Below are positions 1 through 9,442 of a stretch of DNA of 64,000 nucleotides, piece by piece; the first letter of the stretch is position 1; each line of letters begins with the position of its first letter. Both the position numbers and the translations under genes were made by a program. The DNA lies in contig NZ_CP060397.1 in NCBI RefSeq assembly GCF_015840715.1, positions 2,872,686-2,936,685 of the forward strand. Reading direction: 5' to 3'. Under the pieces are notes generated by a model, which saw only the letters and a program-made list of their open reading frames with translations, was not told the DNA's origin and did no database searches. The DNA comes from Synechococcus sp. CBW1004. GTDB taxonomy: Bacteria > Cyanobacteriota > Cyanobacteriia > PCC-6307 > Cyanobiaceae.

Positions 1-10
1 CCGGCGCCCC

Positions 11-838
11 GTGGCCGTTTCCCCCTCCCCAGCCTCGGCTGCCGCTCCCGCTGACCGCACCGAACCGGTGGCGGAGATGCGCGAGGTGACGGTGCGCTGG
101 GGGAGCAAGCCGCCTGTGCTCGATCAGGTGTCACTCGACCTCCAGGCCGGCGAGCGCCTGGTGGTGGTGGGACCCTCCGGCGCCGGCAAGTCGACGATCC
201 TTCGCGTGTTCTCCGGGCTGCTGCTGCCGAGTGCCGGCAGCCTGCGCATCCATGGGGAGGAGCAGCGCTATCTACGCCTTGATCAGCGCCATCCCCCGGA
301 TGTGCGCCTGGTGTTCCAGAACCCGGCTCTGCTGGCCTCGCTCACCGTGCGCGAGAACGTCGGTTTCCTGCTGTATCGCCACAGCCGTCTCAGCGAGCGC
401 GAGATCCGCGAGCGGGTGGGCCGCGCCCTCGAGGCGGTGGGACTGGCCGGAATCGAGGAACTGCTGCCCGGCGAGCTCAGCGGCGGCATGCAGAAGCGGG
501 TCAGTTTCGCCCGCGCCCTGATCGACGATCCGGCCACCGCCGGTGGTCGCGTGCCGTTGCTGTTGTTCGACGAGCCCACCGCTGGGCTCGATCCGGTCGC
601 CTGCACGCGGGTGGAGGATCTGATCGTGCGCACCACCGAGCTCACCCAGGCCTCGTCGGTCGTGGTCAGCCATGTGATCAGCACGATCGAGCGCTGTGCC
701 GAGCGGGTGATCCTCCTGTATGGCGGCCGGTTTCGCTGGGTCGGCACGCTCGCGGAGTTCCGCCGCAGCGACAATCCCTATGTCGTGCAGTTCCGGAGCG
801 GTAGCCTGCGCGGGCCGATGCAGCCTGCGGAGCTCTGA
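11..838 (+). CDS. MlaF-like ABC transporter ATP-binding protein
   Basis: This is the ATPase of a Mla/MCE-type lipid transporter that moves phospholipid or other hydrophobic molecules across the envelope. It shows Walker A GPSGAGKST near residue 55, the signature LSGGMQKR near 160, and Walker B LLLFDEPTAGLD near 185. The LSGGMQKR form of the signature is typical of MlaF-class ATPases. An MCE-domain (MlaD-like) gene begins 6 bases downstream, so the two are probably one operon; a permease gene would be expected upstream, outside the window. The GTG start at base 11 gives 275 aa, but the frame is open to the window edge, so the true start could lie further upstream. The family assignment is firm; the transported lipid is unknown. 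Confidence 0.9.
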   Translation: MAVSPSPASAAAPADRTEPVAEMREVTVRWGSKPPVLDQVSLDLQAGERLVVVGPSGAGKSTILRVFSGLLLPSAGSLRIHGEEQRYLRLDQRHPPDVRLVFQNPALLASLTVRENVGFLLYRHSRLSEREIRERVGRALEAVGLAGIEELLPGELSGGMQKRVSFARALIDDPATAGGRVPLLLFDEPTAGLDPVACTRVEDLIVRTTELTQASSVVVSHVISTIERCAERVILLYGGRFRWVGTLAEFRRSDNPYVVQFRSGSLRGPMQPAEL

Positions 839-844
839 ACGCCC

Positions 845-1864
845 ATGCGCCGCAGTGTCCGCGAAGCTCTCGTCGGTTTTTCCCTCCTGGCGGCGATCAG
901 CGGTGGTTTCGGCCTCTGGTTGTGGCTGCGGGGCGTGTCGATCGGCCGCAGCACCTGGACCGTGACCGCCAGCTTCGCCGATGCTTCCGGCCTGGCCGAA
1001 CGCTCGCCGGTCTCCTATCGGGGCGTGCTGGTGGGCAGCGTCCGCTCGGTGAAGATCACCAATCGCGCCGTTCTGGCGGAGCTGGAGATCACCGATCCGA
1101 GCCTGCGGCTGTCCAGGCCCGTCGTGGCCCAGGTGGGCACCTCCTCCCTGCTCGGAGGTGATGCCCAGGTGGCGCTGCTCAGCAGCGGGCCGCCGCTGCC
1201 GGAGAGTTCTCCCGGTCCGCGGGACCGCGGCTGTGACAGCCGCCGCATGCTCTGTCAGAACGGTCAGGTGCCCGGTGTGGCCACCGCCTCGCTCCAGACG
1301 GTCACCGACACGGTGCAGAAGCTGCTCGATCAGGCCGATCGCGACAAGCTGGTGGAGAAGATGGTGGCGGCGACCGCCAGTTTCGAAGCGACTGCTCGTG
1401 AGGCCGAGAAGCTGAGCAAGGAGGGCCAGGTGTTCGTGGCCGAAGCCAACCGGCTGGTGGGCACGCTGAACCGCTCGGCCGGCAAGATCGATCCGATCCT
1501 CTCCAACGCCAACAGGGCCAGCGTTGACGTCGCCCAGGCGAGCCGCCACATCCGCAATCTTTCGGCGGCCCTCGACAACCCGCGCACCGTGGCGGACCTG
1601 CAGGCCACCCTCACCAACGCCAAGCAGCTGACCGACCGCTGGAGCGCCGTCGGCGGCGACGTTCGCAAGCTCACCGACGATCCCAGGTTCATGGATGGGA
1701 TTCGCAGCGTGTCGGTGGGGCTGGGGCGCTTCTTCGAGGAGCTCTACCCCGCCCAGACCGCTGCCGCCAGGGAGCGCGACGAGCGCAGGCGAGCCGAACG
1801 CCAGAGGGCGGTCGACAGTGCAGGCAGCGGCCCGGCTGCAGGGGCGGCGTCAGCCTCTCCCTGA
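845..1864 (+). CDS. MlaD-family (MCE domain) lipid-transport protein
   Basis: This is the substrate-binding, membrane-anchored partner of the ATPase just upstream. One N-terminal hydrophobic helix (about residues 8-30) is followed by an MCE domain containing SYRGVLVGSVRSVKI (about residues 59-73). A long, probably helical Ala/Lys/Glu-rich region covers about residues 150-300, and the tail is Ala/Ser-rich and probably disordered. This order matches cyanobacterial MlaD proteins (339 aa here). A MCE ring would sit in the periplasm and carry lipid between membranes or to thylakoids. The 6-base spacing to the ATPase gene supports translational coupling. Confidence 0.88.
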   Translation: MRRSVREALVGFSLLAAISGGFGLWLWLRGVSIGRSTWTVTASFADASGLAERSPVSYRGVLVGSVRSVKITNRAVLAELEITDPSLRLSRPVVAQVGTSSLLGGDAQVALLSSGPPLPESSPGPRDRGCDSRRMLCQNGQVPGVATASLQTVTDTVQKLLDQADRDKLVEKMVAATASFEATAREAEKLSKEGQVFVAEANRLVGTLNRSAGKIDPILSNANRASVDVAQASRHIRNLSAALDNPRTVADLQATLTNAKQLTDRWSAVGGDVRKLTDDPRFMDGIRSVSVGLGRFFEELYPAQTAAARERDERRRAERQRAVDSAGSGPAAGAASASP

Positions 1865-1993
1865 CCCCACGTTCGGCTTGTCACGGAGGTCACGGAGCCG
1901 GCAGAGCATCGTCCCCTGGCTCCTTGTGCGACAGGGTGGGCGCCTCCCGGTTGCGTGGGTCCAGCGGTCGCAGAGGGGGCACGACACCCCTGC

Positions 1994-2512
1994 TCAGTCC
2001 GAGCCGCCCCAGCTCCACACCGGTTGTCCCTGGCTGACGCCCGCGTTCAGGATCACCGGCGTGTAGCCGTTGGGGTCGCGCATGCCGGTCATGTCGAGGA
2101 TCAGCTGCGCCCGGCCGCCGCTGAAGCGCATCCGCAGGTAGGAGTGATCCCGATAGGGCGTGGTGTCGGCGCGCAGGATCCCGGCGGCGGCGGTGCAGCG
2201 CTGATAGGGGGCGCCCAGCTGACCCACCCAGGTGGCGCTGAAGCCATCCCGACCGACCAGCCGCCAGCCCGTGGCGACGCTGGACAGGGCTGCGCGGCCA
2301 TTCACGCCGTAGCTGCCCTCGTGATAGGGCTGCAGGGTTTCGATCAGGGTGATCGTCGTCGGACAGGGGCCGCTGGGGGTGCGGCTGATCAGCGGGGCCA
2401 CCTTCAGCTCCAGGGTCCCGGCACGGCCGGTCTGGGGAACGCCTGCTGCCAGCAGCACGCCGCTGCAGGCAGCCAGAGCCGCAGAGAGGGCACCGGATCC
2501 GGGGCGGGTCAT
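1994..2512 (-). CDS. Small exported hypothetical protein
   Basis: I do not recognise a named family. The frame is open further upstream, but the ATG at 2512 gives about 172 aa and places a hydrophobic Ala/Leu-rich segment right at the N-terminus (about residues 5-22), as expected for a Sec signal peptide. The mature part is about 140 aa and compact, with two cysteines (around GPCPTT and QRCTAA) that could form a disulfide. It lies convergent with the mlaD-like gene and upstream of the chlD 3' end, with no operon partner. Probably a periplasmic protein; function unknown. Confidence 0.6.
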   Translation of the reverse strand: MTRPGSGALSAALAACSGVLLAAGVPQTGRAGTLELKVAPLISRTPSGPCPTTITLIETLQPYHEGSYGVNGRAALSSVATGWRLVGRDGFSATWVGQLGAPYQRCTAAAGILRADTTPYRDHSYLRMRFSGGRAQLILDMTGMRDPNGYTPVILNAGVSQGQPVWSWGGSD

Positions 2513-2657
2513 GCGGGCGTCCAGCCTGGATGCTGGCAGCGTATCCAGGGGGCGCTCCGCAGACAGCAATGGCCGGCTGGGTCGGAGCCGTGTGTCCCTG
2601 ACGGGCACCGGCGCCGTTCGGTGCGGGGGAGCACGATCGCTCCGATCAGCAGGCGCC

Positions 2658-4781
2658 TCAGATCCCGGCGATCGCCTCGAGGGCGACCGCGGCGATCGCC
2701 TGGTCGCTGGCCTTGGGCAGCTGCACGTACTTGCCGCCGGCCGCTTCGGCGAGCTCCTTGCCCATGCCGCTGCCGATGAACTTGCGCTCGGTGTCGATCA
2801 CCAGCAGCTTGATGCCCAGGGCCCGGTAGCGGGCGGCGACGCCCTTGACCTCCTCGCGCAGGTCCACCGGTTCCTCGCCCTCCAGCGGCGGTTGCCCCAG
2901 TGAGCGGCTCAGCGGCACATTGCCACGTCCGTCCGTGATCGCCACCACCACCACCTGGCCGAGATCGCCGCTGGCCAGAGCGTTGGCACCCACCCGCGCC
3001 GCCTGGGTGAGCCCGTGGGCCAGCGGCGAACCGCCGCCGCAGGGCATGGCTTCGAGCCGGCGGCGGGCCGCGGTGATCGAGCGTGTCGGCGGCAGCAGGA
3101 CCTCGGCCGCTTCGCCCCGGAACGGGATCAGCGCCACCTCGTCGCGGTTCTCGTAGGCCTCGCTGAGCAGCCGGATCACGGCGCCCTTGGCGCTCTGCAT
3201 GCGGTTCAGCGCCATCGAGCCGCTGGCATCCACCAGGAAGATCACCAGGGCACCGGCCTTGCGCTGCAGCTGCTTGGCGCGCAGGTCGCCCTCCTCGACG
3301 ATGACGCTCCGCTCCGGCTGGCGCGCACGGCGGGCTTTCTGATACGGGGCGGCGGCCCGCAGCGTGGCGTCGACGGCGATGCGTTTGACGGGGCCGCGGG
3401 GCAGCATCGGTTTGACGTAGCGGCCGCGGCTGTCGCTGAGCACCACCGAGCGGCTGCCGCTGCGGCCGGCCTTCGCACGGGCGGCGGAGAACAGCAGCAG
3501 GTCGGGGTCGATGGCGGTGGCCTCCGGATCCAGCAGGAACTCCTCGGGGACCTGTGGGGGCGCCTCGTCCTCGGGGGTGTCCTCTTCGGGCTCGTCCGGG
3601 TCTTCCTCGGGCTCGTCGGGCTCCTGTTCGTTCTCCGGCGGTTCAGGTTCCTCGGGGGGCTGCTCGCCCTGGGGCGGCGGCGGCGGTTCCAGCGGCTGGT
3701 CCGGATCGGGGGGCGGCAGCTGCAGCGCCCTTGGCGCGATCACCAGCCGCACGGCCACCTGCAGGTCCTCGGCCTCCACCCGGTCGCGGCCGCTGAGGGC
3801 GGCGTGGGCGCGGGCGACGCGCACCGCGTAGAGCTCGCTGCGGTGCCCTTCGACGCCGCCGCGGATCGCCTCGTTGACCAGATAGGCGATCTGCTCGGAG
3901 CTGATGCGCACATCCGGCAGCCACTGGCGTGCCAGCAGCAGCTGGGTGGCGAGGGCGTCGTTCTCCTCCTGCCAGCGCTCCTGGAAGGCGGTGGTGCTCT
4001 CGGCGTGATCGAGCACGCTGCGGGTGATGGCGACGCGTTGGTCGAGCTCCAGCACCTGGTTGGCGCTCAGACAGATGGCGAAGCGATCGAGCAGGTGATC
4101 GCGCACCGCTCCCTCCTCGGGGTTGAAGGTGGCGATCAGCAGGCAGCGGCAGGGGTGCGAGAGGCTCAGCCCCTCACGCTCGATCCGGTTCTCGCCGCTG
4201 CCGACCGCCGCCAGCACGAGGTTGGTGATGTTGTCGTCAAGCAGGTTGATCTCATCGATGTAGAGGACACCGCGGTGCGCCTCGGCCAGCAGGCCCGGCT
4301 GGAACACCGGGGCGCCGGCGGCCAGGGAGGCGGCCACATCGACCGAACCCACAAGCCGGTCCTCGGTGACGCCCAGCGGCACCTGCACGAAGGGGGCCGG
4401 GATCACCCTGGTGGGCAGCAGAGCGGAGGTGTCCGCACCGGTGGGATCGGCTCCGAGGGCGGAGAGCCTGACGCGGGTGGGTTCGTCCCACTCGTCGGGA
4501 CGCTGGGGGTCGAGGTTGAGGCCGGCCGGGGCCGGCTGTCCTGGCGGCAGGGTGCCGAGATCAAGCACGTCGATCGGCGGCAGCAGGGCGTGCAGGCCGC
4601 GGGCCAGCACCGATTTCCCGGTGCCGCGGCCGCCGGCGATCACGACACCGCCGAGGCCCGGATCGACGGCCGCCAGCAGCAACGCCAGCTTGAGCGTGCC
4701 GTGGCCGGTGATCGCTGCCAGGGGAAAGGCCCGCGCCGCGGCGTCGCTGCTGCTGGGACTGCCGGACGCGGTGGCGACCAT
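2658..4781 (-). CDS. chlD: Magnesium chelatase subunit D
   Basis: ChlD works with ChlI and ChlH to insert Mg2+ into protoporphyrin IX, the first committed step of chlorophyll synthesis. The N-terminal AAA+ domain has a P-loop (GGRGTGKS, about residue 43) and [13 protein letters not shown] (about 150-170). A Pro/Glu/Asp-rich acidic linker covers about 385-450. The C-terminal von Willebrand A domain has the MIDAS motif DASGSM (about 520). This three-part order is diagnostic. The ATG at 4781 gives 707 aa, normal for cyanobacterial ChlD; the frame stays open upstream but that part has no family features. The gene is monocistronic and divergent from a fumarylacetoacetase-family gene. Confidence 0.96.
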   Translation of the reverse strand: MVATASGSPSSSDAAARAFPLAAITGHGTLKLALLLAAVDPGLGGVVIAGGRGTGKSVLARGLHALLPPIDVLDLGTLPPGQPAPAGLNLDPQRPDEWDEPTRVRLSALGADPTGADTSALLPTRVIPAPFVQVPLGVTEDRLVGSVDVAASLAAGAPVFQPGLLAEAHRGVLYIDEINLLDDNITNLVLAAVGSGENRIEREGLSLSHPCRCLLIATFNPEEGAVRDHLLDRFAICLSANQVLELDQRVAITRSVLDHAESTTAFQERWQEENDALATQLLLARQWLPDVRISSEQIAYLVNEAIRGGVEGHRSELYAVRVARAHAALSGRDRVEAEDLQVAVRLVIAPRALQLPPPDPDQPLEPPPPPQGEQPPEEPEPPENEQEPDEPEEDPDEPEEDTPEDEAPPQVPEEFLLDPEATAIDPDLLLFSAARAKAGRSGSRSVVLSDSRGRYVKPMLPRGPVKRIAVDATLRAAAPYQKARRARQPERSVIVEEGDLRAKQLQRKAGALVIFLVDASGSMALNRMQSAKGAVIRLLSEAYENRDEVALIPFRGEAAEVLLPPTRSITAARRRLEAMPCGGGSPLAHGLTQAARVGANALASGDLGQVVVVAITDGRGNVPLSRSLGQPPLEGEEPVDLREEVKGVAARYRALGIKLLVIDTERKFIGSGMGKELAEAAGGKYVQLPKASDQAIAAVALEAIAGI

Positions 4782-5087
4782 GGGAACGGGGGAGCCCTGA
4801 TGAGCGAGCAGTCTCGCCGATGGGGGATGGCACGCTGCTTCCCACGGGGGGCTGGGCCTCCACAAGGGGGTGGTGGGCCGAGAGGACCCAGATGGCGCGA
4901 GGGCGGGCTGAACGGCCTGGCGCTGTGCCTGCCGTGCTGGCCTGCAGATGGCGACTGCGCTTCGCTCGATCACGCCCGGGGCGTTGGCATGCGCCCTGAT
5001 GCGAGCAGCATGGCCATGCGGCGACCGAAGGGCCGCAGCAGGCTTGCCCTGACGAGATCCCCTGCCGTACGCGACGGCTCTCCCCCC
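4782..5087. other. Divergent intergenic region, chlD / FAH-family gene
   Basis: These 306 bases separate the chlD start from the divergent hydrolase gene and should hold both promoters. I see no convincing sigma-70 boxes, hairpin or small gene in this GC-rich stretch. Both flanking frames stay open across it, but the translations lack family character. Confidence 0.4.
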
Positions 5088-5924
5088 ATGCATCTCTTCC
5101 GCTACAGCGATCCGAATGGCGCCGTTCACCTCGGCCAATGGCATGCCGACGGCGGCCGTGAGCGGCTGGAGGGCGACCTGTGGGGCGAGCTCAGGCCCAG
5201 CGGCCAGGCCGCCGAGGTGGCGACCCTGCTGGCGCCGCTGGAGCCACGGGCGATCCTCTGCATCGGCGTCAACTACCGCCGCCATGCCCTGGAATTCGGC
5301 TCACCGATCCCGCAGCGGCCGGTGCTGTTCCTGAAGTCCCCCGGCACCGTGCAGCATCCCGGGGCACCGATCGAGCTGCCCACCGCCCTCCCCAGCGCTC
5401 AGGTGGACTACGAGGGGGAGCTGGCGGTGGTCATCGGCCGCGCCTGCAGGAACGTCAGCCGCGGGGAGGCCCTGGCCTGCGTGCTGGGCTACACCTGCGC
5501 CAACGACGTCAGCGCCCGCGACTGGCAGAAGCGCCCCGAGCTGGGCGGCGGCCAGTGGTGCCGCGGCAAGAGCTTCGACACCTTTGCGCCCCTGGGCCCG
5601 GTGCTGGCCACAGCGGCCTCCATCCCCGATCCCAATGCCCTGAGCCTGCGCACCTGGCTGAACGGTGAGCTGGTGCAGGACGCCAACACCGACGACATGA
5701 TTTTCGATGTGCCGGATCTGATCAGTTTTCTGAGCGGCAGCACGACGCTGCTGCCGGGCACCGTGATCCTCACCGGTACCCCCAGCGGTGTCGGCATGGC
5801 GGCCGATCCGCCGCGCTGGCTGCGGCCCGGCGATGCGGTGGCGATCGAGATCGAGGGCATCGGCCGCCTGGAGAACCCGGTGGTGGCCGAGGAGGCTGCG
5901 GCTGTCAGTCCCTGGTCGCCCTGA
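5088..5924 (+). CDS. Fumarylacetoacetate hydrolase (FAH) family protein
   Basis: This belongs to the FAH/2-hydroxyhepta-2,4-diene-1,7-dioate isomerase superfamily, metal-dependent enzymes that cleave, decarboxylate or hydrate keto-acids. It shows the FAH core pieces [16 protein letters not shown] (about 60-75), [18 protein letters not shown] (about 80-97), the metal-ligand region [12 protein letters not shown] (about 105-116), and [16 protein letters not shown] (about 133-148). The C-terminal [13 protein letters not shown] is also typical. The ATG at 5088 gives 278 aa, the usual length. Acylpyruvase or oxaloacetate decarboxylase activity is common in such stand-alone bacterial members, but the substrate cannot be read from sequence. 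Confidence 0.92.
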   Translation: MHLFRYSDPNGAVHLGQWHADGGRERLEGDLWGELRPSGQAAEVATLLAPLEPRAILCIGVNYRRHALEFGSPIPQRPVLFLKSPGTVQHPGAPIELPTALPSAQVDYEGELAVVIGRACRNVSRGEALACVLGYTCANDVSARDWQKRPELGGGQWCRGKSFDTFAPLGPVLATAASIPDPNALSLRTWLNGELVQDANTDDMIFDVPDLISFLSGSTTLLPGTVILTGTPSGVGMAADPPRWLRPGDAVAIEIEGIGRLENPVVAEEAAAVSPWSP

Positions 5925-5938
5925 GTGGGGGATTGGGT

Positions 5939-6562
5939 TCAGAGGGGCTCGTCCACTGGGGGGCGCATGCTCTCGATCAGGGTCAGGAAGTCCTGGAGAC
6001 GCTCCCGGTTGGCGGCTGAGGGATCGAGCTGGACACGGGCGGAAAGCAGCGCTGCCTGATCAAGGCGTTCAAGGCTCTCGCTCTGGCGTTCGAGGCTTTC
6101 AGCCTGACGTTCTCTTGCCTCAGCTGCTCGGTGTCTTTCTCGATCTGCAAGATCTCGTTCTCGATCCGCCCGATTTCTTTCTCGACCTGCACAATATCGT
6201 TCTCGATCCGCTCTCTGTCGATCCGCAAGGCGTTCATGCGCCGCTCGTAATCGGGATCGCGTCGCCAATTGAGCATCGATAAAAATTGTCGCCACCGAGG
6301 CAAGGATGAAAACGATGCCCCATTGCTGCTGGAGGGGGATCCGGTGGCCGCCGAGTGAGATGTGGTCATAGGAGGTGAACAGGGCGATCAGGCCGAGAAC
6401 AAGGCCACTCAGGGCCTGAGTGAGGCCGGGCCGGTCGAGGCGAAGGGGGCCATGGGCATCAAGGCCAGGCGAGGGACGCACAGATGGGTTCGATTCTGGC
6501 GGTGCTGAGGGCGGCTCGCTGTCGCTGTCTGCTCCTGCAGAGGCGCTGGTGGGTGGCGGCAT
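5939..6562 (-). CDS. Membrane-anchored coiled-coil hypothetical protein
   Basis: This 207-aa frame has a Pro/Ser-rich N-terminus and two hydrophobic segments (about residues 50-66 and 83-100). A charged region of heptad-like units such as ADRERDL and SLERQSE follows (about 105-170), then a short C-terminal helix. It would be an inner-membrane protein with a cytoplasmic coiled coil; no named family is recognised. The coding DNA contains 21-base tandem units, and a second minus-strand frame (5983-6369) is open across it and also encodes a heptad-rich peptide. The 207-aa frame was chosen because it carries the membrane segments and a sensible C-terminus; a frameshift between the two frames is possible. 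Confidence 0.55.
   Translation of the reverse strand: MPPPTSASAGADSDSEPPSAPPESNPSVRPSPGLDAHGPLRLDRPGLTQALSGLVLGLIALFTSYDHISLGGHRIPLQQQWGIVFILASVATIFIDAQLATRSRLRAAHERLADRQRADRERYCAGRERNRADRERDLADRERHRAAEARERQAESLERQSESLERLDQAALLSARVQLDPSAANRERLQDFLTLIESMRPPVDEPL
6137..6220. repeat. Four tandem 21-base units in a coiled-coil gene
   Basis: Four consecutive 21-base units each begin TTCTCGA (6137, 6158, 6179, 6200). A period of 21 bases equals seven codons, one heptad of a coiled coil. More diverged 21-base periodicity continues to the left, starting near 6069. Confidence 0.75.
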
Positions 6563-6702
6563 CGGTGGATCTCAGGGAGGGGATGCGCAGAGCCCCCATG
6601 ACTCAGTTCCACCGTCGGTACTGGGTTGTCCCAGTTGCCTGCCGCCGTCTGCCCCCCAGTAGCTCCCGATGCTGGGATAGGGCCAGCGGATCTGAGTTCG
6701 GG

Positions 6703-7299
6703 ATGACTGTGCCGCCGCCGATGGCACCCGGAACCGACATGCTGGCGGTGGCCCTGGGAGCCAACCTGGGTGATCCCGCCGCCATGCTGGTGGCCGTGCG
6801 GCCGCTGCTGGCGGAGCTCCTGACGCCGCTGGCGGTCTCATCTGTGGTGGCGCCTTCCTCGCGTCTGCGCTGGTCGCCGCTGTTCCGCACGGCGCCCGTG
6901 GGTGGTCCTCCCGATCAGCCCGACTACCTCAATGCGGTGGCGCTGCTGGAGGGGGTGCGGCCCGACCCGGATCCGCTGGCGCTGCTGCTGGAGCTGCAGG
7001 AGCTGGAGCGCCGCTTCGGGCGGGAACGGCGCGAGCGCTGGGGGCCGCGGCTGCTTGATCTCGATCTGCTCTGGTGCGGCGAGCACGTCTGTCGGCAGGG
7101 GGAGCTGGAGCTGCCCCATCCGCGCCTGGCCGAGCGGGCCTTCGTGCTGGCGCCGCTGGCAGCGATCGATCCGGCGCTGGTGCCGCCTTTACCGGATCAG
7201 CTGCCCCGCTGTTGCGGTGATCGCCTGGCGGACCTGCTGACCGCCGGGGGTGAGCCTCCGCCCGAGCGGCTGGCGCCGCGGCCTGGCTGGCCGGAGTGA
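6703..7299 (+). CDS. folK: 2-amino-4-hydroxy-6-hydroxymethyldihydropteridine pyrophosphokinase
   Basis: HPPK transfers pyrophosphate from ATP to 6-hydroxymethyl-7,8-dihydropterin in folate synthesis. The diagnostic pieces are ALGANLGDP (about residue 17), SPLFRTAPVGGPPDQPDYLNAV (about 57-78) and ERRERWGPRLLDLDLLW (about 106-122), the family signature with its metal-binding Asp pair. The C-terminal region HPRLAERAFVLAPLAAI is also standard. The ATG at 6703 gives 198 aa; an ATG at 6721 (192 aa) is equally plausible because neither has a clear Shine-Dalgarno. The NUDIX gene follows after 55 bases on the same strand. Confidence 0.94.
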   Translation: MTVPPPMAPGTDMLAVALGANLGDPAAMLVAVRPLLAELLTPLAVSSVVAPSSRLRWSPLFRTAPVGGPPDQPDYLNAVALLEGVRPDPDPLALLLELQELERRFGRERRERWGPRLLDLDLLWCGEHVCRQGELELPHPRLAERAFVLAPLAAIDPALVPPLPDQLPRCCGDRLADLLTAGGEPPPERLAPRPGWPE

Positions 7300-7354
7300 G
7301 CCCGGCGGGGGCGGCCCTGCGCCAAGCTGGCCGGCAGTGCTGCATCCTTCCCCG

Positions 7355-7915
7355 ATGGCGCCGCTGCCCGCCCCTGAGCCCTCGCGCCACCTGGAGACCA
7401 CCGCCAGCCTCGAGGCCCGCAAGCTGCGCTTCGAGGTGAACCGCATCGAGCTGCCGATGGGGGTGCAGGGCACCTTCGGGATCATCCGCCACCCCGGCGC
7501 GTCCCTGGCGGTTCCGGTGCTCGAGGACGGCCGGGTGGTGCTGCTGCGCCAGTACCGCTTCGCCGTGCAGGCGCGATTGCTGGAGTTCCCGGCCGGCACC
7601 CTCGATCCGGGCGAGACGCCGCTGAGCACGATGCAGCGCGAGCTGCAGGAGGAGGCGGGCTACAGCGCCGCGCGCTGGGATCCGCTGGGGGCGATGCTTC
7701 CCTGCCCCGGCTACTCCGACGAGGTGATCCACCTGTTCCTGGCACGGGAGCTCACCCCCTTGCAGGAGCAGCCCGCCGGCGACGACGACGAGGATCTGGA
7801 GGTGCTGCACATGGAGCCCGCCGATCTGGATGCGGCGCTGGCCAGCGGCGATGAATACCTCGACGGCAAGAGCATCACCGCCTGGCTGCGGGCCAAGCAG
7901 CTGCTGGGGCTGTGA
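7355..7915 (+). CDS. NUDIX hydrolase, ADP-ribose pyrophosphatase type
   Basis: A NUDIX enzyme hydrolysing nucleoside diphosphates linked to another moiety. The Nudix box is perfect: G, five residues, E, seven residues, then RELQEEAGY (about residues 81-103). The context (VPVLEDGRVVLLRQYRF before the box, LEFPAGTLDPGE at its start) matches the ADP-ribose/NADH pyrophosphatase subgroup. The ATG at 7355 gives 186 aa. Its stop codon overlaps the GTG start of the following photolyase gene by four bases, so the two are translationally coupled. A link between nucleotide recycling and DNA repair is only an inference from that overlap. Confidence 0.92.
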   Translation: MAPLPAPEPSRHLETTASLEARKLRFEVNRIELPMGVQGTFGIIRHPGASLAVPVLEDGRVVLLRQYRFAVQARLLEFPAGTLDPGETPLSTMQRELQEEAGYSAARWDPLGAMLPCPGYSDEVIHLFLARELTPLQEQPAGDDDEDLEVLHMEPADLDAALASGDEYLDGKSITAWLRAKQLLGL

Positions 7916-9417
7916 GCTCATCCCGCTGGTTGTTCTGGCATCGCCGCGATCTGCGCCTGGCCGACAACCTGGGCCTGGCCGATCTGGCGGCCGTCACCCC
8001 GGCTGTGACCGGTGTGTTCGTGCTGGATCCGGCGATTCTCAGTGATCCGGATATGGCGCCGGCGCGGCTGTGGTTCCTGCGCGAGAGCCTGTTGGAGCTG
8101 AGCGAGCGCTGGCGGCAGGCGGGCAGCCGGCTGCTGCTGCTGCAGGGCGATCCGGCGGACCTGCTGCCGAGGCTGGCCACAGCCCTTGGGGCCGAAGGGG
8201 TGGCCTGGAACCGCGATGTGGAGCCCTACGGCCGCGATCGCGACCGGCGCGTGCAGGCGGCCCTCAAGGCCAGTGGCCTCAGGCTGCAGGCGGACTGGGA
8301 CCAGCTGCTGGTGCCGCCCGAGCTCCTCAGGACCGGCGGCGGCGACCCCTATCGCGTCTATGGGCCCTATCTGCGCAGCTGGCGCAAACACCTCGCGGGC
8401 CGGCCCGCCGCCGAGCTGACGCCCCGGCCCGCCCCCAGCGCTCTGCTGGACATCGATCCCGAAAGCCTGTCGGCTGAGCGCGCAGACCTCTGGCAGAACC
8501 TGCCGCGGCTGGAGCGGCTGCCCGCCGCCGAGGACTTCGGCCCGCGCTTCGCGGGCGCCTCGCTGTGCCCCTGTCGGCCCGGTGAGGCGGCGGCGCTGGA
8601 GCAGCTGCAGGCCTTCTGCGACGGGGAGAGCGGCGGCGGCCGCGGCATCCCGTTGTTCGGCTATGAGCCGGGCCGAAACTTTCCTGCCAAAGCGTTCACC
8701 TCCGGTCTGAGCGCGGCGCTCAAGTTCGGCACGCTCAGCCCCCGCCAGGCCTGGCAGGCCGCCCAGCAGGCTCGCGCTGTGGCAGCTGATCTCGGCGGCG
8801 CCGAAGAGGCTCTGGCCTCGATCGAGGTGTGGGAGCAGGAACTGGTGTGGCGCGAGTTCTACCAGCAGGCGTTGTTCCATTTCCCCGAACTGGCGGACGG
8901 GCCCTATCGCCCCCAGTGGCGCCATTTCCCCTGGGAGAACGACGAGAAGCGCTACCAGGCCTGGTGCGAGGGGCTCACCGGCATGCCGATCATCGACGCG
9001 GCGATGCGCCAGCTGAATGAATGCGGCTGGATGCACAACCGCTGCCGCATGATCGTCGCTTCGTATCTGGTGAAGGATCTGATCTGCGACTGGCGCCTGG
9101 GCGAGCGGGCGTTCATGCAGCGGCTGGTGGATGGCGATCTGGCGGCCAACAACGGCGGCTGGCAGTGGAGCGCCAGCAGCGGCATGGATCCCAAGCCGTT
9201 GCGCATCTTCAATCCCGCCACCCAGGCCTCGAAGTTCGATCCCGAGGCGCATTACATCCGCACCTGGCTGCCGGAGATGGAGCATGTGAACACGGCCGAT
9301 CTGATCTCCGGCGAGATCGCCCCGCTGGAACGGCGCGGCTACCCGGCGCCGATCGTCAGCCACAAGCGACAGCAGGCGCACTTCAAGGCGCTGTATGCGC
9401 AGTTGCCGCGGGGTTGA
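7912..9417 (+). CDS. phr: Deoxyribodipyrimidine photolyase (class I)
   Basis: A light-driven enzyme that splits cyclobutane pyrimidine dimers in DNA. Domain order is the usual one: an N-terminal antenna alpha/beta domain beginning WLFWHRRDLRLADNLGL, then the helical FAD domain from about residue 200. FAD- and DNA-contact signatures include ELVWREFYQQ, GWMHNRCRMIVASYLVKDL (about 364-382) and NNGGWQWSASSGMDPKP (about 413-429). The length of 501 aa is normal. The GTG start at 7912 overlaps the NUDIX stop. A second, domain-permuted photolyase homologue lies at 15.5-17 kb, so this copy is probably the canonical CPD repair enzyme. Confidence 0.95.
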   Translation: MSSSRWLFWHRRDLRLADNLGLADLAAVTPAVTGVFVLDPAILSDPDMAPARLWFLRESLLELSERWRQAGSRLLLLQGDPADLLPRLATALGAEGVAWNRDVEPYGRDRDRRVQAALKASGLRLQADWDQLLVPPELLRTGGGDPYRVYGPYLRSWRKHLAGRPAAELTPRPAPSALLDIDPESLSAERADLWQNLPRLERLPAAEDFGPRFAGASLCPCRPGEAAALEQLQAFCDGESGGGRGIPLFGYEPGRNFPAKAFTSGLSAALKFGTLSPRQAWQAAQQARAVAADLGGAEEALASIEVWEQELVWREFYQQALFHFPELADGPYRPQWRHFPWENDEKRYQAWCEGLTGMPIIDAAMRQLNECGWMHNRCRMIVASYLVKDLICDWRLGERAFMQRLVDGDLAANNGGWQWSASSGMDPKPLRIFNPATQASKFDPEAHYIRTWLPEMEHVNTADLISGEIAPLERRGYPAPIVSHKRQQAHFKALYAQLPRG

Positions 9418-9442
9418 GGGGGGCGGGCCAGGACAACGGGCC

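Noticed and set aside
272-1549. 425-codon open frame on the minus strand opposite the Mla genes
   Set aside because: Composition is His/Gln/Gly-rich and without family features; the plus strand encodes recognised proteins with motifs.
3015-5087. N-terminal extension of the FAH-family gene through chlD antisense
   Set aside because: The frame is open by chance in GC-rich DNA; family similarity begins only at 5088.
4782-5285. Upstream extension of chlD
   Set aside because: Residues before the ATG at 4781 have no ChlD similarity and overlap the divergent FAH-family gene.
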